Below, piece by piece: positions 24,811 through 33,001 of a stretch of 33,916 bases of DNA. This stretch comes from Bacillus kwashiorkori. GTDB taxonomy: Bacteria; Bacillota; Bacilli; Bacillales; Caldibacillaceae. Position 1 is the first letter of the stretch. Every line of letters begins with the position of its first letter. The notes under the pieces are model-generated. The model had not been told where the DNA came from. It did no database searches and was given only the letters and a program-made list of their open reading frames with translations. The stretch is from positions 1 through 33,916 of the forward strand of contig NZ_CTDX01000005.1 of the NCBI RefSeq assembly GCF_001375515.1, in the 5' to 3' direction. The translations under genes and the position numbers were made by a program.

Positions 24811-25788
24811 GTGAAAGCAACAGCGAGAGCCAATACGAATATCGCATTAATTAAATATTGGGGTAAGCGCAACGAAACATTAATCTTGCCAATGAATAAT
24901 AGCTTATCCATTACTTTAGATAAATTTTATACAGAAACAACAGTAAGTTTTGAAGAAAATCTACAAGAAGACCAATTTTTCCTTAATGGACAACTGGCAA
25001 GTGAAATGGAAATAAAAAAAATCACTAATTTCCTAAATATCGTTAGAAACAAAGCAGGCATTACATTAAAAGCAAGAATAGACTCGACTAATCACGTGCC
25101 AACTGCAGCTGGGTTTGCTTCATCAGCTTCGGGATATGCTGCACTAGCTACAGCTGCTGCTAAAGCGAGCGGGTTAAACCTTTCAAAAAAAGAATTATCA
25201 ATACTAGCCCGTCAAGGATCTGGTTCTGCTTGTCGGTCCATTTATGGAGGATTTGTTGAATGGCAAAAAGGGGAAATGGAAGATGGGTCTGATTCCTACG
25301 CAGTTCCAATTGCATCAGATTGGAAACTATCCATTATGTCGGTTATGCTCGAACAAAAACAAAAAGAAGTATTAAGTCGAGAAGGTATGAAACGGACAGT
25401 AGAGACATCGCCCTTTTATGCTGGTTGGCTCGCAACCATTGAAGATGATTTAGCGAACATCAAACAAGCTATTACTAACCGTGACTTTGAACTACTCGGT
25501 ACAATTGCAGAAAATAACGCTTTAAAAATGCATGCCACTACATTAGGTGCGAACCCACCTTTTTTATATTGGCAAAGTGGGACAATTGAAGTGATGGAAA
25601 AAGTTAAAGAACTACGTATTAGCGGCATTCCCGCTTTTTTCACCATTGATGCTGGACCGAATGTTAAAGTACTATGTGAACCACAATACGAGGAACAAGT
25701 GTATCAAACTTTAAGTCAATTAGATGCAGTCCAAGAAATATTTACCTGTCACCCCGGCAGTGGGGCAATCCTGAAAGAAGGAATCTAA
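24811..25788 (+). CDS. mvaD: Diphosphomevalonate decarboxylase
   Basis: A 325-residue GHMP-fold enzyme that converts mevalonate 5-diphosphate to isopentenyl diphosphate with ATP. It starts with GTG (GCGGGGAT before it) and reads KATARANTNIALIKYWGKRN, the diagnostic N-terminus of the enzyme. Then MNNSLSITLDKFYTETTV, the ATP loop PTAAGFASSASGYAALATAA, GSACRSIYGGFVEW, and toward the end FFTIDAGPNVKVLC with the catalytic Asp region, and HPGSGAILKE. Full length. The stop codon is directly followed by the ATG of the phosphomevalonate kinase gene with no gap, so translation of the two is coupled. Confidence 0.97.
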   Translation: MKATARANTNIALIKYWGKRNETLILPMNNSLSITLDKFYTETTVSFEENLQEDQFFLNGQLASEMEIKKITNFLNIVRNKAGITLKARIDSTNHVPTAAGFASSASGYAALATAAAKASGLNLSKKELSILARQGSGSACRSIYGGFVEWQKGEMEDGSDSYAVPIASDWKLSIMSVMLEQKQKEVLSREGMKRTVETSPFYAGWLATIEDDLANIKQAITNRDFELLGTIAENNALKMHATTLGANPPFLYWQSGTIEVMEKVKELRISGIPAFFTIDAGPNVKVLCEPQYEEQVYQTLSQLDAVQEIFTCHPGSGAILKEGI

Positions 25789-26883
25789 ATGGAAAAGATT
25801 GTAGTGAAAGCACCCGGTAAATTATTTATTGCAGGGGAATATGCAGTTTTAGAAAAAGGCCAACAAGCAATTGTTATTGCTGTTGATCGCTTCATTACAT
25901 GTGAAATTCAAGCAAATAACGAAAATATTTTATCATTACCGGACCTTCGTCTTGAAAATAAGACATGGGAGATAGAAAATGGAAAAGTTTATTTCCAAAA
26001 CGACGATCAAAAGTTAGCGTTCGTAAAAAATGCACTAGAAGTATTTTATCAATATTTATCCGAAAATAACCAAACCGTTCATCCTATCTCTATATTGGTT
26101 TCAAGTGAATTAGATGATCGGTCTGGAAAAAAATATGGTCTAGGATCTAGTGCCGCTGTTGTAGTAGCAGTAGTCTCGGCACTTTTCCAGTTTTACTTTA
26201 AAAAGCTAGACAAACCTATCATTTTTAAACTGTCCGCCATTGCACACTATAAAACACAAGGAAATGGTTCGTGTGCGGATATTGCCGCATCCACATTTGG
26301 CGGGTGGATTGCCTATAGTTCCTTTCGCCCAGAGTGGCTATTAACAAAGTTAGCGAAAGAGAGATCATTAACCGATCTTCTTCGTTCATCCTGGCCGTAT
26401 TTATCAGTGAAAAATTTAACACCGCCAACTTCATTACACTTAAGTGTAGGTTGGACAAAATCGGCAGTGTCTACTGCGCCTATGGTTAAGAAAATTCAAC
26501 AGCTCAAACAGACAAACAAACAAGCTTACGAACAATTTTTAGGGAAAAGCACGAAAGCTGTGGATGCTTTCATTCAAAGTTGTGAATTAAATAATATTCA
26601 ACTAGCGATGGCAAGTTTAACAGAAAATCGGGAAGCTTTACAGGAACTTGCCCAATTAGCTAATACAGAAATTGAATCTGTTCCATTGAAGCAGTTAATA
26701 GCCATTTCCAATAAATACGGCACTGGCAAAACATCCGGTGCTGGTGGTGGAGATTGCGGAATCGCTTTAGTTAAAAATGCGCATGACGTTAATCTTCTAT
26801 ATAAAGAATGGCAAGAAGTTAACATTGAACCATTAATGCTATCGATTAACAGTACAGGTGTTCATGTTATAGATACGAAATAA
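25789..26883 (+). CDS. mvaK2: Phosphomevalonate kinase
   Basis: A 364-residue GHMP kinase that phosphorylates phosphomevalonate to the diphosphate used by MvaD. It begins VKAPGKLFIAGEYAVLEKGQ, has the ATP loop KKYGLGSSAAVVVAVVSALF near residue 115, then KTQGNGSCADIAASTFGGW, a segment typical of bacterial phosphomevalonate kinases, and KTSGAGGGDCGIAL as the C-terminal glycine motif. Length matches Gram-positive enzymes (about 360). The ATG abuts the mvaD stop; the binding site is inside mvaD (GAAAGAAGGAATC). Fni follows after 50 bases. Confidence 0.96.
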   Translation: MEKIVVKAPGKLFIAGEYAVLEKGQQAIVIAVDRFITCEIQANNENILSLPDLRLENKTWEIENGKVYFQNDDQKLAFVKNALEVFYQYLSENNQTVHPISILVSSELDDRSGKKYGLGSSAAVVVAVVSALFQFYFKKLDKPIIFKLSAIAHYKTQGNGSCADIAASTFGGWIAYSSFRPEWLLTKLAKERSLTDLLRSSWPYLSVKNLTPPTSLHLSVGWTKSAVSTAPMVKKIQQLKQTNKQAYEQFLGKSTKAVDAFIQSCELNNIQLAMASLTENREALQELAQLANTEIESVPLKQLIAISNKYGTGKTSGAGGGDCGIALVKNAHDVNLLYKEWQEVNIEPLMLSINSTGVHVIDTK

Positions 26884-26933
26884 TAAGGGAAATTACAGTC
26901 CGTTAATTGGTGATGAGAAAGTGGGTGTATTAA

Positions 26934-27959
26934 TTGTCCGAATCCATTCATAAACGAAAATCTGAACATATTCAAATTGTTTTAAATGAAAAAGTAACTG
27001 GTGACGAAATTACTACTGGCTTTGAATCTGTACGGTTCTTACATAATGCTTTGCCAGAAATTGATTTTAATGAAATTGATACACGTACTAACTTTTTTGG
27101 AATTCCGCAAAAAACCCCATTGATGATTAGTTCCATGACTGGTGGTGCGGAACTTGCCGAACAAATAAATCGAAACCTAGCCATTGCCGCTGAGGAAAGA
27201 GGATGGATTCTTGCCCTTGGATCTTCCCGTGCATTAATCGAAAGTAGCGAATATCATACATCTTTCCAATTAAGAAAGTATGCTAAAACTACGCCAATTA
27301 TCGCAAATTTAGGTGCCGTCCAATTGAATTACGGTTTTACTGTTGATGAATGCCGTCAAATCATTGAAATTACGGAGGCAAATGCACTTGTTTTGCATTT
27401 AAATAGTCTTCAAGAGGTTATTCAGCCTAATGGAGATACGAATTTCAAAAATTTGCTACCTAAAATAGAGCAACTTTGCTCCAAATTAGCCGTTCCTGTT
27501 GGTGTGAAAGAAGTTGGTTGGGGTATAGACGGCAAAGTAGCAAAAAGTCTTGTAGACAGTGGAATTGCTTTTATTGACGTTGCAGGGGCAGGTGGAACTT
27601 CTTGGAGTCAAGTTGAAATGTTCCGCTCGAAAGATATCATTCGCAAAACGGCAGCACAATGTTTTAGCAATTGGGGCATACCGACCGTTCACTCTATCCT
27701 TTCAGTAAGAAGTGAAATTTCTAGCACCCCTGTCATCGCAAGTGGTGGAATAAAAACGGGACTAGATGTGGCAAAGTCTTTAGCAATAGGCGCCAACTTT
27801 GCTGGTTTAGGTCGTTCTCTTCTAAAGGAAGCGACAGAATCCCCAGAAGCTTTGTTACAATTAATGGACATAAGGGAATTGGAACTGAAAATGGCGATGT
27901 TTGCTATCGGTGCAAGGACAATTGAAGAATTAAGAAATACAGACAGGGTAATTTATTAA
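26934..27959 (+). CDS. fni: Type 2 isopentenyl-diphosphate delta-isomerase (FMN)
   Basis: A 341-residue TIM-barrel flavoenzyme that interconverts IPP and DMAPP with reduced FMN and NADPH, completing the pathway encoded upstream. It starts TTG with a weak GTGGGTG binding site and reads HKRKSEHIQIVLN. Conserved parts: PLMISSMTGGAELAEQINRN (FMN), LALGSSRALIE (most relatives have GSQR, here GSSR), IIANLGAVQL, LVLHLNSLQEVIQPNGDTNF, VGVKEVGWGI, DVAGAGGTSW and IASGGIKTGLDVAKSLAIGA for the phosphate site. Complete. The end is followed by AT-rich DNA without a clear terminator before ybaK. Confidence 0.96.
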   Translation: MSESIHKRKSEHIQIVLNEKVTGDEITTGFESVRFLHNALPEIDFNEIDTRTNFFGIPQKTPLMISSMTGGAELAEQINRNLAIAAEERGWILALGSSRALIESSEYHTSFQLRKYAKTTPIIANLGAVQLNYGFTVDECRQIIEITEANALVLHLNSLQEVIQPNGDTNFKNLLPKIEQLCSKLAVPVGVKEVGWGIDGKVAKSLVDSGIAFIDVAGAGGTSWSQVEMFRSKDIIRKTAAQCFSNWGIPTVHSILSVRSEISSTPVIASGGIKTGLDVAKSLAIGANFAGLGRSLLKEATESPEALLQLMDIRELELKMAMFAIGARTIEELRNTDRVIY

Positions 27960-28057
27960 AAACGCTCGGATTTATTTTCGTCAAAAAATGGTAATTCACA
28001 TGGCAGGAAATTATTCTATATAATTTTTCCATACATACCAAAACTTCTATGATGAAT

Positions 28058-28092
28058 CCCCTACTTATAAGTAAAAACTACTTATAAGGGGG
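28058..28092 (+). promoter_or_regulatory. Hairpin covering the ybaK ribosome binding site
   Basis: CCCC-TAC-TTATAAGTA can pair with TACTTATAAGGGG, so the 3' arm holds the AAGGGGG Shine-Dalgarno sequence that sits eight bases before the ATG at 28101. The element also contains two direct copies of TACTTATAAG. It could act as a translational brake, or the repeats could be a protein site. Confidence 0.45.
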
Positions 28093-28100
28093 CATACGCG

Positions 28101-28547
28101 ATGACTGTAATAACATCATTTGTTGAGAAAAGGCGAGAAAGACAAGTAAAGTTCGAGCGAAGTGTATTACGGGAACTTTCTTTAGAAGGGTTAAAAAAAG
28201 GCTTTCAAACCTATTTTGGTTCTATAAAAACTGGCTCTGGATTAATGCTCGATCAAGCAATTGAGGAAGGTTGCTACGATGTCGCAGTAGAAAGCTATTT
28301 ACTTGGAAGTCGCTTTAGCAGGCTTGGATATTACGGCGAACCATTGGAAGAAATAATGAAACGCTCCACGGAAGAAAGGACCCTATTAGCAAAAGCATTA
28401 ATGGACTTTATATCCTACTGGAGCGGCATTGGACAGGCGTTAGAAATAGAGGAACAATTAAAGAGTAAATGTAATAACTTTGTTAATTATTGGTGGCAAG
28501 AAGGGTACATGAACGGAAAAATGAAATATAAAATGAAATTACATTAA
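28101..28547 (+). CDS. ybaK: DUF2521 family protein YbaK
   Basis: A 148-residue conserved cytoplasmic protein of Bacillus, DUF2521, function unknown. It begins MTVITSFVEKRRERQVKFER, then helical segments around LRELSLEGLKKGFQTYF, YDVAVESYLLGSRFSRLGYY and ALMDFISYWSGIGQALEIEE. In B. subtilis ybaK precedes cwlD as it does here, which supports the assignment. In this genome the mevalonate cluster stands upstream, whereas I recall ribosomal-protein genes (rplM, rpsI) close by in B. subtilis. AAGGGGG precedes the ATG inside a hairpin. A strong terminator follows. Confidence 0.9.
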   Translation: MTVITSFVEKRRERQVKFERSVLRELSLEGLKKGFQTYFGSIKTGSGLMLDQAIEEGCYDVAVESYLLGSRFSRLGYYGEPLEEIMKRSTEERTLLAKALMDFISYWSGIGQALEIEEQLKSKCNNFVNYWWQEGYMNGKMKYKMKLH

Positions 28548-28556
28548 TGTTGTTAC

Positions 28557-28602
28557 AGGCGCTAATTAGGACGAATTATCCTAATCATAAGCGCCTATTT
28601 TG
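28557..28602 (+). terminator. Terminator after ybaK
   Basis: AGGCGCTAATTAGGA pairs with TCCTAATCATAAGCGCCT (small internal bulge), followed by ATTTTGTT. It separates ybaK from cwlD, so the latter needs its own promoter. Confidence 0.8.
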
Positions 28603-28659
28603 TTCTAAAACCTTGTCTTTGTCCATATAGTGAAATAGGGACAGGCAAGGAGGTAAAAA

Positions 28660-29388
28660 ATGAAGAGGATAATCATTAGCGTACTTATAATCATTAGTGT
28701 TAGCTTACTATTCTTTTTTGTCAAGGATATATTTTTTAACAAAGAGGCAACAAACACCTTTCATTTGCCTTTAAGTGGAAAAATCATTTATCTCGATCCT
28801 GGTCACGGTGGTCCCGACGGTGGGGCAGACAATGGTAAAGCAGTAGAAAAAGATATAGCACTTTCTATTTCCAAAAAACTTCGTGATTATTTACAAGGAC
28901 AAGGAGCACTTGTACTTATGACTAGAGAGAGTGATGTGGATTTGGCGGATGAAGGGACTCGCGGATTAAGCCGTAGAAAAGTGCAAGATTTACATCGGCG
29001 TGCAAAAATGATTAATGAGTCAGAGGCAGAATTTTTTGTCAGCATTCATTTAAATTCCATCCCATCCTCTAAATGGTCTGGCGCACAAACATTTTATAAT
29101 CCTCGTTTTGTCGAAAATAAAGTTGCTGCACAATTCATCCAAGAAGAACTAATTGATAATCTTGAAAATACCACACGAAAAGCAAAAGCGATTGACAGCG
29201 TCTATTTAGTAAAAACGGTAAAAAAGCCTGGTGTATTAGTAGAAGCGGGTTTTTTATCAAATCCGACCGAACGGGACTTATTGTTAATGGATGACTACCA
29301 AGAAAAAGTGGCTGTTTCCATTTATGAAGGAATTATGAGATTTTTCACAGATGAAAAAGAGGAGCGGTTGAAAGAAGAAACAGAGTAA
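28660..29388 (+). CDS. cwlD: N-acetylmuramoyl-L-alanine amidase CwlD
   Basis: Zinc amidase of 242 residues that removes the peptide from muramic acid in the spore cortex so that PdaA can form muramic delta-lactam, the mark read by germination-specific lytic enzymes. A signal-anchor helix (residues 4-22) is followed by the Amidase_3 domain: YLDPGHGGPDGGADN (first Zn His), AVEKDIALSISKKL (Zn Glu), LMTRESDVDL, FVSIHLNSIP (second Zn His) and VLVEAGFLSNPTERDLL (catalytic Glu). All catalytic residues are present. AGGAGGTAAAAA precedes the ATG. Convergent with kbaA. Expected to be made under sporulation sigma factors, which I could not confirm from the promoter. Confidence 0.96.
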   Translation: MKRIIISVLIIISVSLLFFFVKDIFFNKEATNTFHLPLSGKIIYLDPGHGGPDGGADNGKAVEKDIALSISKKLRDYLQGQGALVLMTRESDVDLADEGTRGLSRRKVQDLHRRAKMINESEAEFFVSIHLNSIPSSKWSGAQTFYNPRFVENKVAAQFIQEELIDNLENTTRKAKAIDSVYLVKTVKKPGVLVEAGFLSNPTERDLLLMDDYQEKVAVSIYEGIMRFFTDEKEERLKEETE

Positions 29389-29422
29389 TAAAAACAATAC
29401 GGTAATACATTGTCAAAAATAA

Positions 29423-29513
29423 GACCCAAGAACGTTGAACTATGGTTTGCTCCCCCTAAAGCGATTTTTTCTGGCTACATTAAGGGAACATGCTAGTACT
29501 TTGTTCTTGGGTC
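29423..29513. terminator. Terminator between cwlD and kbaA with an insertion in the loop
   Basis: GACCCAAGAAC (29423-29433) and GTTCTTGGGTC (29503-29513) form a perfect 11-bp stem, but they are 69 bases apart. The loop is mostly filled by the small repeat element found also near 3276. The stem resembles the gerD/salA terminator stem (AACCCAAGAAT). Whether it still terminates is uncertain. Confidence 0.6.
29450..29492. repeat. Small dispersed repeat, copy B (reverse orientation)
   Basis: Read on the minus strand: CCCTTAA, then GTAGCCAGA, an A-run, and CTTTAGGGGGAG. It matches copy A at 3276-3320 in order and sequence with small gaps. Lies within the loop of the cwlD/kbaA terminator. Confidence 0.45.
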
Positions 29514-29544
29514 ATAAGCTTATTAGGATTTTTGTCAAAAGCAT

Positions 29545-30183
29545 TTACTGAGTAATTGCTTTTGTCTCTTGTTTTGCAATTCTTTCTTGTTGGGATCGTA
29601 AATTATATTTTTGTAATGTTAATAATTGGTATGTGTTACAGATGAGTAAAGGATACAACATTAAGTGTAACCAGTTTGGATCATTATGTTGTAGGACTGG
29701 TACCCATTCTATTGTCGTAATAACCATCATGAAAAACAGGGCTGGAATAAAAGCTTTTTTATTCGATTGTTGGCTCTTTACATATGCGACTACGATACCA
29801 ATTAACAGAATAAATAACGCAATAAGAAAATATGGGAGTACACTATCACCAGGCTCTGCAAATGCACGATAGCGGAAATAAATTAAATCAAAAAATACAA
29901 AGGCAATTAAAACAAATTGCACTCCATTCCACAAAGACCGAAATAATTCCAAACCGAGTCGATGAATCATTAAGTACGCAAGAAAACCCATTTGGCTAAT
30001 AACACTAAATAGTAATCCGAGTACAAATAACCAAGCGACAGCAACTAAAATTTCCAAAAATTCCAGGTTGGCTATATATCCTTTATACTCCTCAAAACTA
30101 ACAAAAATACCAGTAATTACAGTTACAATACCACCAAGTAATAATGTTCTTAGAAAAAATTTAACCCAATTCCTGCTGTTCAC
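29545..30183 (-). CDS. kbaA: KinB signaling pathway activation protein KbaA
   Basis: A 212-residue membrane protein that in B. subtilis is needed for KinB to feed the Spo0A phosphorelay. About six helices are visible: residues 10-28, 40-60, 62-80 with the family stretch SVISQMGFLAYLMIHRLGLE, 86-104, 117-137 and 145-160, then a last hydrophobic part with WLHLMLYPLLICNTYQLL. The C-terminal tail is polar (RSQQERIAKQE). Length fits KbaA (about 200). Divergent from gerD; a small hairpin ATTCGC-TTT-GCGAAT lies in between. No kinB gene is in the window. Confidence 0.9.
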   Translation of the reverse strand: MNSRNWVKFFLRTLLLGGIVTVITGIFVSFEEYKGYIANLEFLEILVAVAWLFVLGLLFSVISQMGFLAYLMIHRLGLELFRSLWNGVQFVLIAFVFFDLIYFRYRAFAEPGDSVLPYFLIALFILLIGIVVAYVKSQQSNKKAFIPALFFMMVITTIEWVPVLQHNDPNWLHLMLYPLLICNTYQLLTLQKYNLRSQQERIAKQETKAITQ

Positions 30184-30344
30184 AATTAATCCCCCATGTC
30201 GTTAATTTTTACTCCCGAAAATGAAGATTCTCCTTCGATTGTAACAACCACTTCATGAAAAATCTACACATTCGCTTTGCGAATATTTTTAGCAAAAAAT
30301 ATCATGATATAAATAGGAGAAGTAAGGAAAGGAGCCTATGGAAG

Positions 30345-30905
30345 ATGAAAAAAGCATTGTTTTTGCTCCTAGTAATAATAATAACCACGACAGGCTGTTC
30401 AACAGAGGATATCGGTCAAGGTAATATGGATTATGATCAAACGAAAAAAATGGTTGTCGATATTATTAAAACAGAAGATGGTAAAAAGGCACTGAAGGAA
30501 GTATTAGCTGACGATGAACTAAAACATCAATTAGTATTGGATAATGAAGTAGTAACAAATTCTATTGAGAAGACGTTAGTGTCTGATAAAGGAAAAGACT
30601 TCTGGCAAAATTCCTTTAAGGATCCTAAATTTGCTGAAACATATGCGAAAAGTTTAAAAAAGGAAAACGAAACATTGATGAAGGATTTAATGAAAGATCC
30701 GGAGTATCGTGCGATGTTATTAGAAATACTTCATGATCCAGAGTTGGAAAAAGAATATGCCGATTTGTTAAAGAGTAAAGAGTATCGCGCGCATTTACAA
30801 GAAGTTATCACAGAAACAATTGAAAGCCCATTGTTTCAAGCTCGCATCCAAGAAATATTATTAAAGGCTGCACAAGAACAACAAAAGAAGGAAGAAAAAA
30901 AATAA
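30345..30905 (+). CDS. gerD: Spore germination lipoprotein GerD
   Basis: A 186-residue lipoprotein of the inner spore membrane that helps nutrient germinant receptors cluster into the germinosome. The signal peptide KKALFLLLVIIITTTGCS has the lipobox TTGC with Cys18. The mature part has the usual GerD features: MDYDQTKKMVVDIIKTEDGK, KGKDFWQNSFKDPKFAETYA, then repeated short helices with DPEYRAMLLEILHDPELEKE and a charged end rich in Lys and Glu. The start at 30345 is preferred over 30255 because AAAGGAG lies upstream of it and the protein then has a proper signal peptide and the usual length (185 in B. subtilis). Confidence 0.94.
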   Translation: MKKALFLLLVIIITTTGCSTEDIGQGNMDYDQTKKMVVDIIKTEDGKKALKEVLADDELKHQLVLDNEVVTNSIEKTLVSDKGKDFWQNSFKDPKFAETYAKSLKKENETLMKDLMKDPEYRAMLLEILHDPELEKEYADLLKSKEYRAHLQEVITETIESPLFQARIQEILLKAAQEQQKKEEKK

Positions 30906-30967
30906 TTGGAAAGAAATTTTACAAAAAAATTTTACGAACAGTAGTCGTTTAACTTAGACCTTAAAAA

Positions 30968-31010
30968 AACCCAAGAATATTTTATTTTAACAACATTCTT
31001 GGGTTTTATC
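30968..31010. terminator. Bidirectional terminator between gerD and salA
   Basis: AACCCAAGAAT / ATTCTTGGGTT, a perfect 11-bp stem with a 16-base loop, preceded by A-runs and followed by TTATC, so it can stop both convergent transcripts. Confidence 0.85.
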
Positions 31011-31059
31011 TCAAGGCTAAATGGGGGATAAATGAGTTCTTAAAAAGTCCTTTTCACTA

Positions 31060-32121
31060 TTACTCCTTATTCGTCAGATCGGCAACCTTTTCTGCTAAGT
31101 TAAAGTAAATTTTACCGATTTTATGTTTGATATCATATACTGACGGTGCGAAATCGTCATCATTCCAATCAGGTTGTTGTAATGGAATTTGACCAAGTAA
31201 TGGCACTTGTAATTCTTCTGCTAACTTTTCGCCGCCACCTTTACCGAATACATACTCCTTCTCACCAGTGACAGAACTTTCGAAGTAGGACATATTTTCA
31301 ATGACACCTAATACTTCATGGTTAGTTCGTAAGGCCATTGCTCCTGCTCTTGCAGCAACGAATGCAGCAGTTGGATGTGGTGTTGTCACGATAATTTCTT
31401 TACAGCTAGGCAACATTTGATGTACGTCTAAAGCAACATCCCCTGTTCCTGGAGGTAAGTCTAATAATAAATAATCCAAGTCTCCCCACTCTACTTCAGT
31501 AAAGAAACTATTTAACATCTTACCAAGCATTGGACCACGCCAAATTACTGGTGTGTTTTCCTCGACAAAGAAAGCCATCGAAATAACCTTAACACCAAAT
31601 CTGTCGACTGGAATAATTTTTTCTCCTCTTACTACGGGACGGTTGACAATCCCCATCATATCAGGAACACTAAAACCATATATATCTGCATCAATCAATC
31701 CAACTTTTTTCCCTAAACGAGCTAAAGAAACAGCTAAATTCACCGAAACAGTGGACTTACCAACGCCACCTTTACCACTGGCAATTGCAATAAAGGTTGT
31801 TTTATTATTTGGGGATAATAGTCCTTTCTCCTCTGTTTCCTCTCCAGTAGGCCGGAATTTTGAAATAGTTGATTCATCCAATTGGGTAAAGCGAAGACCA
31901 ACTGTTTCTGCTCCTGCTTCCTTTAAAGAATTAACGATTGTCGATTGCACCTGAATTTGTTCACTTGTACCAATTTTTGCAAGCGCTATCTTAACGCTCA
32001 CATGATTCTTTTCTTCCTTTAACTTTATCTCAATAATCCCATTTGTTTCTTTTAAAGACTTATGTAAAAAAGGGTCTTCAATAGGGTTCAAAATTTCTAG
32101 CACTTTTTCTTCTGTTAACAT
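31060..32121 (-). CDS. salA: Mrp/NBP35 family ATP-binding protein SalA
   Basis: A 353-residue P-loop ATPase of the Mrp family. In B. subtilis SalA raises exoprotease levels by repressing scoC; other Mrp proteins carry iron-sulfur clusters. Residues 1-95 form a MIP18/DUF59-like domain (EEKVLEILNPIEDPFLHKSL). The deviant Walker A is ASGKGGVGKSTVSVNLAVSL near residue 110, then IDADIYGFSVPDMMG, and LLDLPPGTGDV. The CxxC pair found in iron-sulfur Mrp proteins is missing (MSYFESSVTGEKEYVFG in its place), as expected for the SalA type. Start 32121 (MLTEEK) is preferred over 32166 because GAGGTGGACAAAC precedes it. Downstream of pdaB on the same strand. Confidence 0.93.
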   Translation of the reverse strand: MLTEEKVLEILNPIEDPFLHKSLKETNGIIEIKLKEEKNHVSVKIALAKIGTSEQIQVQSTIVNSLKEAGAETVGLRFTQLDESTISKFRPTGEETEEKGLLSPNNKTTFIAIASGKGGVGKSTVSVNLAVSLARLGKKVGLIDADIYGFSVPDMMGIVNRPVVRGEKIIPVDRFGVKVISMAFFVEENTPVIWRGPMLGKMLNSFFTEVEWGDLDYLLLDLPPGTGDVALDVHQMLPSCKEIIVTTPHPTAAFVAARAGAMALRTNHEVLGVIENMSYFESSVTGEKEYVFGKGGGEKLAEELQVPLLGQIPLQQPDWNDDDFAPSVYDIKHKIGKIYFNLAEKVADLTNKE

Positions 32122-32239
32122 GTTTGTCCACCTCTTTAATAAGTTGTCTATTTCATTATAAAACAATTGAAAGGTTTTCCAAAAGGGTATGTCTTAAATT
32201 TCACTATATATACGTATTTAAGGTGGAATAAAAATTCGT

Positions 32240-32989
32240 TTAATTCACTTCATTCGTTTTAGCTTTCCCGTCAATCATCATTTCTGTTGCTGATACTAGC
32301 TTTAAACCATTTTCTTTCAAGACTTGTAAAATTTCAGGCAAAGCAATAATCGTTTGTTTCGCCGAGTCGGAGGCGTGTAATAAAATAATATCCCCTGTTT
32401 TAGCTTTCTTTACTTTCGAGACAATTTCTTTTACCCCAGGATTTTTCCAGTCCTCTGTATTTATATTCCAATGAAAAACAGTATAACCTAACTGATTAGA
32501 AATCTTTAATAACCGTTTATCGAAATGCCCAGTAGGGGAACGCAAAATCTTTTTATGCTTCACACCCATTTTTTTAAATACTTGCTCGGCCTTCAATATA
32601 TCACGCCGTATTTCTACGTCTTCTAGATCTTTATAATCTTTATACTCATAACCTAGCAAACCGATATCATACCCGTGTTTTACCATTTTATTCACTAAGT
32701 CAGGTTGTCTCTCCGCCCAAGATCCCGATAAAAAGAAGGTAGCAGATTTAATATTGTTTTTTATTAACAAGTCAACAATTGGTTCCGCGTTCTCATCACC
32801 CCAACCGATATTAAACGTTAAAGCTACCCCATCCTTTCCTTTATAAACTGCTTTCGGTCCGTCCGATGTCGAAAAAACAGGTAATGTATTATCTTGGATA
32901 TAAATAAACCATGCAGTGACAAAAGCGGTTAATAAAATAATCGAAAAACTCTTCAACCTTTTTCCGTTAATTATAAGAAAATAATTCAT
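32240..32989 (-). CDS. pdaB: Polysaccharide deacetylase family sporulation protein PdaB
   Basis: A 249-residue membrane-anchored protein of the NodB-homology family, needed in B. subtilis to keep the spore cortex after engulfment. One helix at residues 14-31, then the deacetylase fold: VALTFNIGWGDENAEP, ATFFLSGSWAERQPDLV, HGYDIGLLGYEYKDY, LRSPTGHFDKRLLKI, and GDIILLHASDSAKQT. The usual zinc His pair is absent as in other PdaB proteins. Notably the first motif is TFN here where the family usually has TFD, which would remove the catalytic base. GAGGTGATTGG precedes the ATG. Upstream of salA and divergent from the rRNA operon. Confidence 0.93.
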   Translation of the reverse strand: MNYFLIINGKRLKSFSIILLTAFVTAWFIYIQDNTLPVFSTSDGPKAVYKGKDGVALTFNIGWGDENAEPIVDLLIKNNIKSATFFLSGSWAERQPDLVNKMVKHGYDIGLLGYEYKDYKDLEDVEIRRDILKAEQVFKKMGVKHKKILRSPTGHFDKRLLKISNQLGYTVFHWNINTEDWKNPGVKEIVSKVKKAKTGDIILLHASDSAKQTIIALPEILQVLKENGLKLVSATEMMIDGKAKTNEVN

Positions 32990-33001
32990 CCAATCACCTC
33001 G

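Noticed and set aside
31553..31954. A 133-codon plus-strand frame inside salA
   Set aside because: Antisense shadow of a well-supported gene.
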